NCBI GenBank assembly: GCA_020851795.1
Contig: JADZCA010000071.1
Location: forward strand, 1 to 59,284
DNA from: Planctomycetota bacterium
GTDB taxonomy: Bacteria; Planctomycetota; PLA2; JAEUHO01
Direction of reading: 5' to 3'
DNA length: 59,284 nucleotides
Positions within the stretch are counted from its first letter, which is position 1, and the number at the start of each line of letters is the position of its first letter. This document shows positions 1 through 9,357 of the stretch, in pieces. Made by a program: the position numbers and the translations under genes. Under the pieces are notes generated by a model. That model had not been told where the DNA came from. It made no database searches and saw nothing but the letters and a program-made list of their open reading frames with translations.

Positions 1-11
1 CGAGCGCGGAT

Positions 12-44
12 GCGGCGTTGGCGCGCTCTGCGCACCAACGCCGC
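12..44 (-). terminator. hairpin terminator after tRNA-Gly
   Basis: A perfect 10-bp inverted repeat (GCGGCGTTGG / CCAACGCCGC) with a 13-nt loop lies 8 nt beyond the 3' end of the tRNA on the minus strand. There is no strong T-tract, so it is a candidate terminator by position and stem strength only. Confidence 0.55.
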
Positions 45-52
45 CAGCAAAC

Positions 53-128
<76 letters not shown>

Positions 129-139
129 GGACGCGCGAC

Positions 140-168
140 GTTGTAGGGGGGACCCGCCGGATCGTCAA
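140..168 (-). promoter_or_regulatory. sigma70-type promoter of tRNA-Gly
   Basis: On the minus strand TTGACG (168-163), a 17-nt spacer and TACAAC (145-140) are followed after 11 nt by the 5' end of the tRNA. Near-consensus boxes and ideal spacing make this the best-formed promoter in the window. Confidence 0.8.
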
Positions 169-394
169 GCGGTCCGGGGAGCGTCGCTTCGACCACGACC
201 CGGGTGGGGCCCGGAGGCCCCGCGCGGGGCCCGCCCGCTCCGCGGCGCCCGGGCGCCGCTCGGCGGCGTGGGATCGATGGCTGCGACGACCTGCTCGATC
301 GTGCCCCGAGCCCGGGTCGCCGAGGGTGAGGTCGCGCAGCCGGACGCCGTACGGCCTGGAGGTTCCGAGGGGCGGGAGGCGGCAGGAGGGTCCG

Positions 395-1492
395 TCAGCG
401 CCCCTTGGGCGCGAGCACCGACAGCGGGAGCTGGACGCGGTGCGCGACCACGCCGGCGTCGTCGCGCACCTCGAGGCGCAGCGTCGGGTCGTCGCCCCAC
501 GCGACCTCGACCATCCCGAAGTTGTCGCCGACGTTCATCGTCGCGACGCGGTGTCGGTTCTCCTCGAGCGGGCGCCAGCGCTTGGCGCTGCGGTTGATCG
601 CGCTCGCGGTGACGTCGTAGAGCGGGTAGCCCACGCCGCCGTCCATCATCGAGATCTCGGCGAGGTGGCGGTCGCCGCTGAGGAAGACGACGCCGCGCGC
701 CTCGGCCGCGCGGATCGTCGCGAACAGCCGCTCGCGCTCGCGCGGGAGGTTGGCCCACTTCTCGAAGCCATGGTCCTCGGCGACGACCTGGATGCTCGAC
801 GCGACGAGCCGCACGTCGGCGGGCTCGCGCAGCCGCTCCGCGAGCCACGCCCACTGCGCCTCGCCCAGCATCGGGACCGACGGGTCGGGCTCGGGCACGT
901 ACGCGCCGGGCCGGCCGTCGTCCGCCTTCTTGCGCGCGAGGGGCCCGCGGAACCAGCGCGTGTCGAGCAGGATCACCTGGACGCGCCGTCCCGGCGGCCC
1001 GAGCACGACCGCGTCGTAGACGCCCTCGTGCGCCCGCCGCGGCGAGGTCGCGGGCTCGCCGAGGAACTCGAGGAAGACGTCCTTGGAGGCCTGCTTGGCG
1101 GGGTACTCGGCCCCGGCGTCGTTGCGCCCGAAGTCGTGGTCGTCCCACGTGGCGAGGAAGCGGCACGACCGGCGCAGCGCGGCGAAGCCGGGCACCGCCG
1201 CCTGCCGCGCGTACTTCGCGCGCAGCACGTCCATGTCGGTGGTGTCGCCGTACACGGTGTCGCCGAGCGCGACGTAGACGTCGGGCGCGGTGGCGAGCAG
1301 CGGGCCCCAGATCGGCTGCGGGGCGTCCTCCTTCGAGCACGACCCGAACGCGACGCGCGCCACGACCTTGGCGTCGTCCGGCGGGATCGGTGCCGGGGCG
1401 GGTGCGGGGGGCGCGTCCTGCGCGCGCGCCCGCGCGAGCCCGACGAGGCCTCCCGCGACGACGAGCACGGCCGTGGCGAGGGTGCGGCGCAT
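395..1492 (-). CDS. PhoD-like alkaline phosphatase / phosphodiesterase, exported
   Basis: The 365-residue protein begins with a signal peptide (MRRTLATAVLVVAGG, cleavage near ARAQDA). It carries the metal-centre motifs of the PhoD/calcineurin-like superfamily: FGSCS, then ALGDTVYGDT, then TWDDHDFGRND, and near the C-terminus LSGDRH. PhoD enzymes hydrolyse phosphodiesters or monoesters outside the cytoplasm with Fe/Ca ions and often serve phosphate scavenging. The start at 1492 places the signal peptide at the very N-terminus; an in-frame GTG at 1543 would add 17 basic residues. A TAGGAT box at 1529-1524 would give a leader of about 25 nt. The exact substrate cannot be told from sequence. Confidence 0.85.
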   Translation of the reverse strand: MRRTLATAVLVVAGGLVGLARARAQDAPPAPAPAPIPPDDAKVVARVAFGSCSKEDAPQPIWGPLLATAPDVYVALGDTVYGDTTDMDVLRAKYARQAAVPGFAALRRSCRFLATWDDHDFGRNDAGAEYPAKQASKDVFLEFLGEPATSPRRAHEGVYDAVVLGPPGRRVQVILLDTRWFRGPLARKKADDGRPGAYVPEPDPSVPMLGEAQWAWLAERLREPADVRLVASSIQVVAEDHGFEKWANLPRERERLFATIRAAEARGVVFLSGDRHLAEISMMDGGVGYPLYDVTASAINRSAKRWRPLEENRHRVATMNVGDNFGMVEVAWGDDPTLRLEVRDDAGVVAHRVQLPLSVLAPKGR

Positions 1493-1555
1493 GGCAGGCG
1501 GGCTCCGTGGGGCGGTGCGCGCGATCCTACGGCGCGCGCCCACGGCGGGGGCCGC

Positions 1556-2107
1556 TCATCGGCGGGCGATCGCGCGCACCGCGTCGGGCCCGGCGAGGAG
1601 CTCGAGGCGGCACGCCCCCGCGACCGGTCCGCGGCCGTCGCACGACACGACGGCGACGGCGCCCTTGCGCACGTCGAACGCGCCGGCCGGCGCGCCGACG
1701 AGGTAGCCGAGCAGCCGCGACAGGTGGGGCTCGTGCCCGACGACCCAGCGGACGAGCGGGCCTTCGCCGTCGGGCGGCGGCGTGTCGCGCAGCGCACGCG
1801 CGAGGCGCTCGGGGAGCGCGTCGGGGCCGGCGGCGTCGGACTCGACGACGGGGGCCGGCGAGCCCGCCTCGGCGCGCGCGACCGCGGCGGTCTCGACGGC
1901 GCGCACGAGGTGGCTCGTCCACACGTCGCGCGGGAGCAGCTCGAGGCGCGCGAGCGCCCGCCCCGCGCGCCGGGCCTGCTTGCGGCCCTTCTCCGAGAGC
2001 GCGCGCTTGCCGTCGCGCGCGGGGTCGGCGACCGGCTCGCCGGCGTCGCCGTGGCGGACGACGACGAGCGTCGAGCGGGGCGGGTCCTGCGGCGGCGTGC
2101 GGGGCAT
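1556..2107 (-). CDS. sixA: SixA-type histidine phosphatase
   Basis: A 183-residue member of the histidine phosphatase (phosphoglycerate mutase-like) superfamily. The catalytic RHG motif sits near the N-terminus in VVVRHGDAGEP, and the second catalytic histidine is in VVGHEPHLS. Length, the KRALSEKGRKQARRAG segment and the short insertion-free fold match SixA, which in E. coli removes phosphate from phosphohistidine in phosphotransfer proteins. The start at 2107 puts the catalytic strand close to the N-terminus as in the family; an upstream in-frame ATG at 2134 is possible. It follows the PhoD-like gene's promoter region on the same strand but is probably transcribed alone. Confidence 0.8.
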   Translation of the reverse strand: MPRTPPQDPPRSTLVVVRHGDAGEPVADPARDGKRALSEKGRKQARRAGRALARLELLPRDVWTSHLVRAVETAAVARAEAGSPAPVVESDAAGPDALPERLARALRDTPPPDGEGPLVRWVVGHEPHLSRLLGYLVGAPAGAFDVRKGAVAVVSCDGRGPVAGACRLELLAGPDAVRAIARR

Positions 2108-2154
2108 GGCGTCATCCGGTCGCGACGGGGCCATCGTGCCACGGGCCGGCTCTC

Positions 2155-2160
2155 TACACT
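2155..2160 (+). promoter_or_regulatory. -10 box TACACT, leaderless start
   Basis: TACACT ends 6 nt before the ATG at 2167, so transcription should begin at or next to the start codon. No -35 box is evident at the usual distance. Confidence 0.5.
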
Positions 2161-2166
2161 GGGGTC

Positions 2167-2541
2167 ATGCCGCCCCCGATCCTCGCCGTCGTCTTCCTCG
2201 GGGTGATGGCCGCGGCGCTCCTCTGCTTCGCGCTCGCGTGGCGGCGGCGGGCCGACCGTCGCGCGCACGTGCGGTTCGCCGTGGCCGGCGCGGCGATCGA
2301 CGTCGCGGGCACGCTGGCGGTGCTGCTGACGCACCGCGTGCTCGGGTGGGTGGTCCCCGCGCACGACGCGACGGTCGCCTCGGTGCACCGCGCCTTCGCC
2401 TACGTCGTGACGGCGCTGCTGCTCGTGCAGGCGTGGGCCGGCGTGCGCCGGCTCCCGCTGCACCGCCACCTCGGGCTGCCGTTCCTCGTCCTCTACGCGG
2501 TCACCTACGCCCTCGCCGTCGTCGCCTACGCGCCGCGATAG
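2167..2541 (+). CDS. small four-helix membrane protein, unknown function
   Basis: This 124-residue protein has about four hydrophobic segments (residues 4-24, 37-57, 75-95, 103-121) linked by short basic loops such as RRRADRR and HRHLG. The layout resembles small DUF420-like or cytochrome-b561-like membrane proteins. Histidines near helix ends (THRVLG, VHRAFAY, LHRHLG) could bind a metal or haem, but no defining motif is present. The ATG is preceded by TACACT at leaderless spacing and no ribosome binding site. It is divergent from sixA. Confidence 0.65.
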   Translation: MPPPILAVVFLGVMAAALLCFALAWRRRADRRAHVRFAVAGAAIDVAGTLAVLLTHRVLGWVVPAHDATVASVHRAFAYVVTALLLVQAWAGVRRLPLHRHLGLPFLVLYAVTYALAVVAYAPR

Positions 2542-2558
2542 GAGCCCGTCCCGTGAGC

Positions 2559-2640
2559 ACAACGGTGCCCGGCACGGGTGTATCGATCATCTGTAGTTTG
2601 CAACCGATGGATACAACGGTGCCGGGCACCGATGTACCCG
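2559..2640. repeat. pair of short palindromic repeats (GGTGCC-GGCAC type)
   Basis: Two near-palindromes, ACAACGGTGCCCGGCAC and ACAACGGTGCCGGGCACC, are separated by a spacer containing TGTATCGATC and GGATACA. The cores match the repeats at 22687, 58994 and 59158. They lie between two convergent genes, where such repeats could stop transcription from both sides. Confidence 0.75.
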
Positions 2641-2713
2641 TCCGTGGGCGGGCCGCGGCGGGTTCGGCTGGGCCGGTGGACGCGCGGGCGACGCGCGAGC
2701 GGCGGGCCCCGCG

Positions 2714-5173
2714 CTAGCTTCCGAAGCGCTCCTTGGCGGTGGCGAGGAGCTTCGCGACGAAGTCGGGGCCGGGGCCCGTGGCGCCGGAGAGCTTCACGCC
2801 GAGCGCCGTCTCGAAGAACACGTCGCGCAGACGGTGCGCCCAGGCGAACGCGGCGAGGTCCTCCTGCAGCGCGGCGTCCTTGCCGGTGAACGCCTTCGAC
2901 GCGAGCGCGGCGAGGCTGTCCGCCGGGACGTCGGCCCACGCCACCTCGAGCACCTCGGTGCCCACCTGCACGGAGGGCCCCGTCGTCGAGAAGCGCAGCA
3001 GCCGGCCGGGGCCCTTGGGCGTCCCGAGGATGCGGTCCTCGTTCTTGAGGCCCTTGCTGTGCTCCTCGACGGCGCGGAGGAAGCCCGGCAGCCGCTTGAG
3101 CAGCGCGCGCCAGAGCTCGATCTCCTTCGTCAGCGCGCGGTCGGGGTCCTCGATGCCGGCCGGCAGGAGGTTGAGCGCCGCCTCGTAGCGCCGCTCCTTG
3201 ACCGCCTCCTCGACCTTGGGCTTGGCCTCGTCCCACAGCTCGCGCACGCGGTCCACGACCGTCTTGGGCGCGAAAGTCTTGTCCGGGTGCGGGTGGATCT
3301 CGCCCTTCTCGATGCCGTCGGCGCGCAGCTTGGCGGCGCGGCCGGACTCGGTGCGCGGGTACGAAGTCGAGACCGAGCGGTACGCGCGCACGATCGCGGG
3401 GACGTCGGCCTCGTGCTCGCGCGCGAACGCCTCGGCAACCGCGAACGCGTCCTTCGCCTCGGCCTGCTTGCGTGCGTTCTCGAGCTCCTCGCGGCGCCGG
3501 CGCACCTCGGGGCTCTCCGGCGGCGGCGTCTCCGGCGTCGGCGGCGTCTCCGGGGTCGTCTTGGGCGGCGTCTCGGGCGCGGGCGGCGTCTCCGGGGTCG
3601 GCGTCGGGGGCTTCGGCTCGGGCGCCGGCGTCTTCTTCGAGAGCAGGACGATCAGCAGCACGACGAGCGCGACGCCGCCCAGGATGGCGACGACCATCGG
3701 CCCGCTGCCCGACGAGCGCCGCGCCGCGTGGTGGCGGGCGCGCTTGGGCTTGAGCTTGAGGCTCGCGATCAGCTCCTGGCCGCCGATCCGGTCGATCGTG
3801 GCCATGACGGCGTCGGCCGACGCGCGCGTGAGCGCGTCGCGCTTGGTCATGGCGCGCACGAGGTCGGCGAGCTCGGCGGCGAGCCCCTTGACGTGCTTCT
3901 CCGGCTGCAGCGGCTTCCCCGCGATGTGCGACGCGAGGATCTCCTTGAGGTTCTGGCCCGCGTAGGGCGGCTGGCCGACGAGCAGGTGGTAGAGCGAGAT
4001 GCCGAGCGCGTACACGTCGCTGGCGGGCTCGACCGGCTTGGCCTCGCACGCCTCGGGCGACATGTAGTGCGGCGTGCCGATGCGCACCGCCGCCATCGAC
4101 TCGTCGCCCGTCGTCGCGAGGCCGAAGTCGACGACCTTGACGGTGCCGTCCTCGAGGATGACGAGGTTCTGCGGCTTGACGTCGCGGTGGATGATCCCCT
4201 TGGCGTGCGCGGCCTGCAGGCCCGCGGCCGCCTGGCGGACGATGCGCAGCGCGTCCTGCGGGTCCACCCGCCCGCCCTCGGCCTGGATGTACTCGAGGAC
4301 GTCCTCGCCCTCGAGCAGCTCCATCACGATCCCGTGCGCGTCGCCCTCGTGCACCACGTCGTAGATCTTGAGCACGTTGGGGTGGTCGAGACGCGCGATC
4401 GCGCGCGCCTCCTGCTCGAACTTCGCCACGACCTCGGGGAACTGCAGCACCTGCGGGAGCAGGATCTTGACCGCGACGTCGATGCCGAGGCCCTCGTGGT
4501 GCGCGCGGTAGACGATGGCCGTGCGCCCCTGCCCGATGCGCTCGAGCAGCCGGCAGCGGCCGAGCGTCGTGCCGATGCGCGGGTCGGGCGGCGGCGGGGC
4601 GGCCGGGGCCGACGGCGCGGGGCCCGTGGCGTTCTTGCCGCCCGGGCGCGCGGCGGGCGCGGCGGGCTTCGCCGGCGTGGCCGGCTTGGCCGGCACCGCG
4701 GGTTTGGCAGCGACGGGCGGCGTCGGGGCGGCGGGCGCGGCCGGCGTCGGCGCGGCCGGTGCCGGCGCGGCGCCGGGCGGCGAGGCGGGTGCCGGCGTCG
4801 GCGCCAGCGGCTTGGCGGGCACCGTGGCGGCGGGCACCGCGGCGACGGGCGCGGCGGGCACGGGGACCGCGGGCTTGACCGGGACCGGCGCGGCGGGCTT
4901 GGCGGGCACCGCGGCGGCGGGCGCGGCGGGAACGGGGACCGTGGGCTTGACCGGGACCGGCGCGACGGGCTTGGCCGGCACGGGCGCGACGGGCTTCGCG
5001 GGGACCGGGGCAACCGGCTTTCCGGGGACCGCGCCGGTCGGCGCGACCGGCACGGGCGCGACCGGCTTGACCGGCACGGGAGCGACGGGCTTGGCGGGCA
5101 CCGCGGGCTTCTCGCCCGGCGCGCCGCCGCGGGCGCGGTCGTCGTCGGGGCGGGGGCGGCGGTCGTCGGGCAT
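2714..5173 (-). CDS. transmembrane Ser/Thr protein kinase with Pro-Ala-Lys repeat N-terminus
   Basis: The protein has 819 residues. Residues 22-180 are a low-complexity [13 protein letters not shown] repeat region. The kinase domain spans about 204-465, with glycine loop [11 protein letters not shown], lysine K236 in VAVKI, catalytic HRDVKPQN (D331), DFG (349-351) and MSPEA. All catalytic residues are intact, so it should be an active Hanks-type kinase. One transmembrane helix (about 492-512) follows, then a second Pro/Thr-rich linker ([13 protein letters not shown]) and a C-terminal domain of about 270 residues, presumably outside the cytoplasm as a sensor. There are no PASTA or WD repeats. 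A TAGGGT box lies about 29 nt upstream of the ATG. The substrate is unknown. Confidence 0.92.
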   Translation of the reverse strand: MPDDRRPRPDDDRARGGAPGEKPAVPAKPVAPVPVKPVAPVPVAPTGAVPGKPVAPVPAKPVAPVPAKPVAPVPVKPTVPVPAAPAAAVPAKPAAPVPVKPAVPVPAAPVAAVPAATVPAKPLAPTPAPASPPGAAPAPAAPTPAAPAAPTPPVAAKPAVPAKPATPAKPAAPAARPGGKNATGPAPSAPAAPPPPDPRIGTTLGRCRLLERIGQGRTAIVYRAHHEGLGIDVAVKILLPQVLQFPEVVAKFEQEARAIARLDHPNVLKIYDVVHEGDAHGIVMELLEGEDVLEYIQAEGGRVDPQDALRIVRQAAAGLQAAHAKGIIHRDVKPQNLVILEDGTVKVVDFGLATTGDESMAAVRIGTPHYMSPEACEAKPVEPASDVYALGISLYHLLVGQPPYAGQNLKEILASHIAGKPLQPEKHVKGLAAELADLVRAMTKRDALTRASADAVMATIDRIGGQELIASLKLKPKRARHHAARRSSGSGPMVVAILGGVALVVLLIVLLSKKTPAPEPKPPTPTPETPPAPETPPKTTPETPPTPETPPPESPEVRRRREELENARKQAEAKDAFAVAEAFAREHEADVPAIVRAYRSVSTSYPRTESGRAAKLRADGIEKGEIHPHPDKTFAPKTVVDRVRELWDEAKPKVEEAVKERRYEAALNLLPAGIEDPDRALTKEIELWRALLKRLPGFLRAVEEHSKGLKNEDRILGTPKGPGRLLRFSTTGPSVQVGTEVLEVAWADVPADSLAALASKAFTGKDAALQEDLAAFAWAHRLRDVFFETALGVKLSGATGPGPDFVAKLLATAKERFGS

Positions 5174-5322
5174 CGTCGGGGTCCGGCCGGGGTCGGGGCC
5201 GACACCCTACCCGCGCGGCGGCGCCGCCGCACCGGTCCACCGTCCCGGGGTCTCGGCGAAGCCGGGCGCCGACCTTGCGCTCGTCTTGCGTGCGGGACCA
5301 CGCCGAGGCGGGACTGCGAACG

Positions 5323-6828
5323 TCAGAACCGGCTCCGCACCTCGTGCACGTTCCACGTCGCGTCCGCCTCGTTGCGCGTGGCGCAGACGATGCGATCGCC
5401 GTCGGTGCGCACGTTGACGAGGCCGTACACGAGCCCGGTGACGACCAGCCGGCCGCCGGCAGGGCGGACCCTCGTCGTGGGCGTGAGGTCGCCGGCCGAC
5501 GTCTCTTGGAGGCGCAGGCGCGTCCGGCGGAAACGGCCCGCCGGGAGGTCCGTCGCGGCGGTGGTGGCATTCTCGTCGGCGGGCACCTCCATCCCGACCA
5601 GCTTGCCCAGCGCGAGGCTCCGGGCCAGCTCCGTCGAGTAGACGAGTGGGCTCACGATCCGATCGTCCACCACCGACAGATGCCCCGTGGTCGCGCTGGC
5701 CGCCACGATCGCCGGTCGCGGATGGTCGTGTCCCTCGCTGTCGCCCGACGAGATCACGGTGACGGCGGGACGCATCGTCTGGAGGAACTCGTAGGAGACG
5801 TCCTCGCTCCCGTGGTGGCACGCCTTGGCGACGTCGCACTCGAGCTCCTGGCGACGGCCGGCGTACTCGTCGAGGAGCGCGCGCTGGCTCGCGGCGTTGA
5901 GGTCGCCGGTGAGCAGGATCCTGCTCCGACCGTAGTCCAGGCGGAGCATCACGCTGTGCCCATTCGTGTTGATGCTGTTGCCGCCCGTGAGCCTGCGCAG
6001 CGCGGGCGCGGCGGCGGTCCCTCGCCGGACGGGGGCGAGGACCCGGATCGACGCGCGGTCGGGGGCCGGCTCGAAGCCCGGGAGGAACCGGGTCTCGTCG
6101 TCCAGGCGCGCGATCTCGGTCGCGCTGGCGTCGGCTCGGCGTGCGGCGAGCGCCGCGCGGACGAACTGCGCCCAGCTCCCCTGCAGCTCCGGACCGGCGC
6201 CGGCGGTCGCTTGGACCGCGGACGCACGGTCGCCGAGGAGCTGGGTCCAGCAGGTGACGCCGTCGACGTCCCCCGTCGCGCCCAACGAGCGACCGGAGCT
6301 CCCCTGTCTCCACCATGACAGCCCCGCGTGGTAGAGCGCCTCGACCCGCACCTCGGTGCAGTCGAGCTCCGCGCGCGCCGCCGGGTCGGGGTCGAGCAGG
6401 TCGAGCAGCCCGCCGTAGTGGTCGGCGTCGTTGTGCGTGGCGACGATCGCGTCCAGGTCGATCCGGTCGGACCCGTAGTCGTCGTGGAACTTCCAGTCGA
6501 CGAAGTCCGCCGCGTTCTTGCCGGTCGGCTGGCTCGCGCGGCGCCAGCCCCCGTCGATCAGCACGTGGCGGCCGTCGGGCGTCGCCACGAGCACCCCGTC
6601 ACCCTGGCCCACGTCGATGAAGTAGACCTCGAGGAGCGCCCGGCCGCCGAGCGACGACGTCGGGACCCACCCTGACTTCCCCCGCGCCCGGACCTTCGTG
6701 GCCCCTCCCGACGTCTCGAGGACGCGCACTCGGTCGCCCCACAAGAGCCACAGGAACTTGCGGGACAGCGCCGCGTCCGCGCAGAGCGGGGCCGTGTCCG
6801 TCCGCACCCAGTCGAGCACGTCCGCCAT
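5323..6828 (-). CDS. ComEC/Rec2-like metallo-beta-lactamase-fold hydrolase, stand-alone
   Basis: A 501-residue protein. Residues 1-60 resemble a small SH3-like module (GDRVRVLETSGGATKVRA). A metallo-beta-lactamase domain of the ComEC/Rec2 class follows: FIDVGQGDGVLV, HVLIDGG, then THNDADHYGG (H132, D134, D136, H137), ILLTGDLN and ACHHGSEDVS. There is no competence membrane domain, so it is a free-standing cytosolic hydrolase; relatives act on nucleotides or nucleic acids and some sit in defence loci. The start at 6828 is chosen because AAGGAGGAG lies at correct spacing, while the longer reading adds 16 residues without a ribosome binding site. The Ski2-like helicase lies 102 nt upstream on the same strand. 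Confidence 0.85.
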   Translation of the reverse strand: MADVLDWVRTDTAPLCADAALSRKFLWLLWGDRVRVLETSGGATKVRARGKSGWVPTSSLGGRALLEVYFIDVGQGDGVLVATPDGRHVLIDGGWRRASQPTGKNAADFVDWKFHDDYGSDRIDLDAIVATHNDADHYGGLLDLLDPDPAARAELDCTEVRVEALYHAGLSWWRQGSSGRSLGATGDVDGVTCWTQLLGDRASAVQATAGAGPELQGSWAQFVRAALAARRADASATEIARLDDETRFLPGFEPAPDRASIRVLAPVRRGTAAAPALRRLTGGNSINTNGHSVMLRLDYGRSRILLTGDLNAASQRALLDEYAGRRQELECDVAKACHHGSEDVSYEFLQTMRPAVTVISSGDSEGHDHPRPAIVAASATTGHLSVVDDRIVSPLVYSTELARSLALGKLVGMEVPADENATTAATDLPAGRFRRTRLRLQETSAGDLTPTTRVRPAGGRLVVTGLVYGLVNVRTDGDRIVCATRNEADATWNVHEVRSRF

Positions 6829-6930
6829 CGTCTCCTCCTTCGGCGCCCCGCGACGGTGGTCGCGGCGGACGGCCATTCTACGCCGTCCGACACCGGAGGC
6901 GTCGAGGTCTCGGCGTGGACGTCCGGCGGC

Positions 6931-8967
6931 CTACCCGAGCTCGAGCTGGCGCTTGGCGTCGACGACGTCCCGGTCGATGCGGTCGATGGCCTCGCGCAGC
7001 GTCGCCTGCACCGGGTCGCCGCGGGGCACGGCGTGGAAGACCTGCCGCAGCAGCTGGATCGTCATGCGGAACGTGCGCACGAGGTCGCCCGCCGCGAGGT
7101 TGCCCAGCGACTCGACGACGGCGAAGTCCTCGCCTTCGGCCCACGCCTGCGCCGCCCCGAGGATGAGCGGGTCGATCCCGCGGATCGGGTCGGCGATCCC
7201 CGCGCGACGCTCGGCGAGGCGGAACCGCTCGATGCGCTCCTTGACGAGGTGCATCGACTTCGTCGAGCGCGTGGGCGGGTCGGCCTCGTCGGCGGGCCGC
7301 GCCTGGAACACGAGCCCCGCGAAGAGCATCACCGCCTCGACCGCGTCGCAGCGCGCGAGGAAGCCGCTCTCGTAGGCCTCGGCGCACGCGATCTCGTAGC
7401 CGTTGACCTTCGACGTCATCTTCCCCTTGCGCGTCAGGCCCAGCCCGTCGAGGTAGCGGAAGTCCTCGAGCACCTCGAGCCGCGCGCGGATCGCGCGCCC
7501 CGCCGCCGACACCGCCGCGGGGTCCTCGGCGCGCGGCCGCTTGCTGCCCCACGTCGCGTGGAAGCGCGCGAACGAGCGGCGCCACGCGTCGGCGACGCGG
7601 TCGCCCATGCGGTGGTAGAGGTTGAGGATCGTCGAGTAGTCGAGGTTGAAGCGGCTGCGCACGGGCTCGGCGACGCCCGACTGGAGCCGCTCGAGGTCGC
7701 GCCAGTCGCTGCGACGCGCGTCGAACACGGCGAAGACGTGGCCGACGCGGTCGAGGCCCTGGCGGCCCGCGCGCCCCGCCATCTGCCCGTAGTCCCGCAC
7801 GCGCAGGGTCACGACGTCGGTGCCGTCGAACTTGCGCAGCGAGTGGAAGCACACCGTGCGCGCCGGCATGTTCACGCCGAGCGCGAACGTCTCGGTCGCG
7901 AAGAGCAGGCGCACGAGGCCGGTCGTGAAGAGCCGCTCGACGATCTCCTTGTCGATCGGGAGCATGCCCGCGTGGTGGAACAGCACGCCGCGCGAGGCGA
8001 GGCGGCGCAGGTCGAGCGTGCTCGGCGCCGTCGCGACGTCGTAGCGCGCGGCGAGCTCGTCGAAGCGCGCGAGCAGCTCGTCGCGCGCCGCGTCCTCGAG
8101 GAGGTCGAGGCCCGAGTGGGTGCGGGCGAGGCTCTCGCACTCGCGTCGGCTGAAGACGAAGTAGAGCGCGGGCAGCAGGTCGCGGTCGGCGAGGTGGCGC
8201 AGCAGCTCGCGCGGCGCCGCTTCGAGCGCGGCGTCCTCGGGGCCGGGGGCGCGCCGCCGCGAGCGGCGGCGCCGCGGGTCGCGCTCGTGGGCCTCGGGCG
8301 CGGCCATGCGGCGCAGCTCGTCGGTGCCGCGCGGCCCGCGGCCGGGCACCCACGCCTTGTGCACGAGCGGCACCGGCCGCTCGGTCTCGACGACGACCTC
8401 GACCGCGGTGCCGCGCTCGTGCTCGACCCACGCGGCGAGCTCCTTCACGTTCGGCACGGTCGCCGAGAGCGCGACGATGCGGACGTGGGGCGGCGCGTAC
8501 AGGATCGACTCCTCCCACACGGTGCCGCGCTCGAGGTCGTCGAGGTAGTGCACCTCGTCGAACACGACGAAGTCCACGTTCTCGAGCCGCTCCGGGGCGT
8601 CGAAGATCGTGTTGCGGAAGATCTCCGTCGTCATGATCAGCAGGGGCGCGTCCCCCGCGATCGTCACGTCGCCGGTCATGATCCCGACCGCGTCGTCGCC
8701 GTAGGCGGCGCGGAAGTCGCGGAACTTCTGGTTCGAGAGCGCCTTGACCGGGGACGTGTAGACGACGCGGCGGCCCTCGGCGCGCGCCTCGGCGATCGCC
8801 ACGTCGGCGACGAGGGTCTTGCCCGCGCCGGTGGGCGCCGCCACGAGGACGTTCTTCCCGTCCACGATCGCCTGCGCGGCCCGCGCCTGGAACGGGAACA
8901 GGGTCTTGCCGCGGAAGGTCCAGACGCCGTCGGTGCGGACGGCGCGCGCGGGGGCGCTCTCGGCCAT
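6931..8967 (-). CDS. Ski2/Mtr4-like DEVH-box helicase
   Basis: The protein has 678 residues with two RecA-like domains. Motif I is APTGAGKT (44-51), motif Ia YTSPVKALSNQ, motif II DEVH (137-140), motif III SAT (168-170) and motif VI QMAGRAGRQG. These features place it in the superfamily 2 Ski2-like group, bacterial members of which are thought to unwind RNA. Between the two RecA domains is a basic insertion (RRRRSRRR). The C-terminal part is helical and resembles the helical-bundle domains of the family. ATG at 8967 is preceded by TAGGAT with a 6-nt gap, suggesting a leaderless message. It is divergent from the lipoprotein gene. Confidence 0.88.
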   Translation of the reverse strand: MAESAPARAVRTDGVWTFRGKTLFPFQARAAQAIVDGKNVLVAAPTGAGKTLVADVAIAEARAEGRRVVYTSPVKALSNQKFRDFRAAYGDDAVGIMTGDVTIAGDAPLLIMTTEIFRNTIFDAPERLENVDFVVFDEVHYLDDLERGTVWEESILYAPPHVRIVALSATVPNVKELAAWVEHERGTAVEVVVETERPVPLVHKAWVPGRGPRGTDELRRMAAPEAHERDPRRRRSRRRAPGPEDAALEAAPRELLRHLADRDLLPALYFVFSRRECESLARTHSGLDLLEDAARDELLARFDELAARYDVATAPSTLDLRRLASRGVLFHHAGMLPIDKEIVERLFTTGLVRLLFATETFALGVNMPARTVCFHSLRKFDGTDVVTLRVRDYGQMAGRAGRQGLDRVGHVFAVFDARRSDWRDLERLQSGVAEPVRSRFNLDYSTILNLYHRMGDRVADAWRRSFARFHATWGSKRPRAEDPAAVSAAGRAIRARLEVLEDFRYLDGLGLTRKGKMTSKVNGYEIACAEAYESGFLARCDAVEAVMLFAGLVFQARPADEADPPTRSTKSMHLVKERIERFRLAERRAGIADPIRGIDPLILGAAQAWAEGEDFAVVESLGNLAAGDLVRTFRMTIQLLRQVFHAVPRGDPVQATLREAIDRIDRDVVDAKRQLELG

Positions 8968-8973
8968 CGCCCG

Positions 8974-8979
8974 ATCCTA
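8974..8979 (-). promoter_or_regulatory. -10 box TAGGAT, leaderless start of helicase
   Basis: On the minus strand TAGGAT ends 6 nt before the ATG at 8967. It faces the equivalent TAGGAT of the divergent gene at 9021, so 41 bp hold two back-to-back -10 boxes. Confidence 0.55.
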
Positions 8980-9020
8980 CGGCGCGACGGCGCGCGTCGG
9001 GCCGTCCTTCGGGGGGTTGG

Positions 9021-9026
9021 TAGGAT
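9021..9026 (+). promoter_or_regulatory. -10 box TAGGAT, leaderless start of lipoprotein
   Basis: TAGGAT ends 7 nt before the ATG at 9034. No -35 box is visible 16-18 nt upstream. Confidence 0.55.
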
Positions 9027-9033
9027 CGGCGCC

Positions 9034-9357
9034 ATGCGCGTGCCGGCCCTCCTCGCCGCCCTCTCGCTCGCCGCCTGCAGCAGCGGGATCAAGCTCCCCG
9101 CCCTCTCGATGCCGGGCAGCGCCGACGGCCTCTCCTACGCCGAGGTGCAGTCGGTGCACCCCGGCGTCACCGCGGCCCAGGTGCGCGACGGCTTCGGCGA
9201 GCCGCTCGCGACGGCGCGCCGCGCCGACGGCAGCGTCGAGCGGATGGAGTACGTCGCCCTCGACGCCAAGGGCGACCGTCACCGCCTCGTGCTCGACTTC
9301 GACGGCAAGGGCGTGCTCGTCGGCAAGCAGTTCACGGGCCCGGTGCTCCGGCCGTGA
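9034..9357 (+). CDS. small BamE/SmpA-like lipoprotein
   Basis: This 107-residue protein has a signal peptide with lipobox LAAC (Cys15), so it should be lipidated. The mature part has the pattern of the SmpA/OmlA (BamE) fold: VHPGVTAAQVRDGFGEP followed by two or three strands (RMEYVALDAKGDRHRLVLDF). That fold is used in outer-membrane assembly lipoproteins and in many small envelope proteins. Its stop overlaps the GTG start of the next gene (GTGA), so the two are very likely co-translated. Confidence 0.75.
   Translation: MRVPALLAALSLAACSSGIKLPALSMPGSADGLSYAEVQSVHPGVTAAQVRDGFGEPLATARRADGSVERMEYVALDAKGDRHRLVLDFDGKGVLVGKQFTGPVLRP

Noticed and set aside
973..2562. Minus-strand open frame of 529 codons over the PhoD and SixA genes
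   Set aside because: It lies in another frame, has Arg/Ser/Pro-rich composition and spans two real genes with clear motifs.
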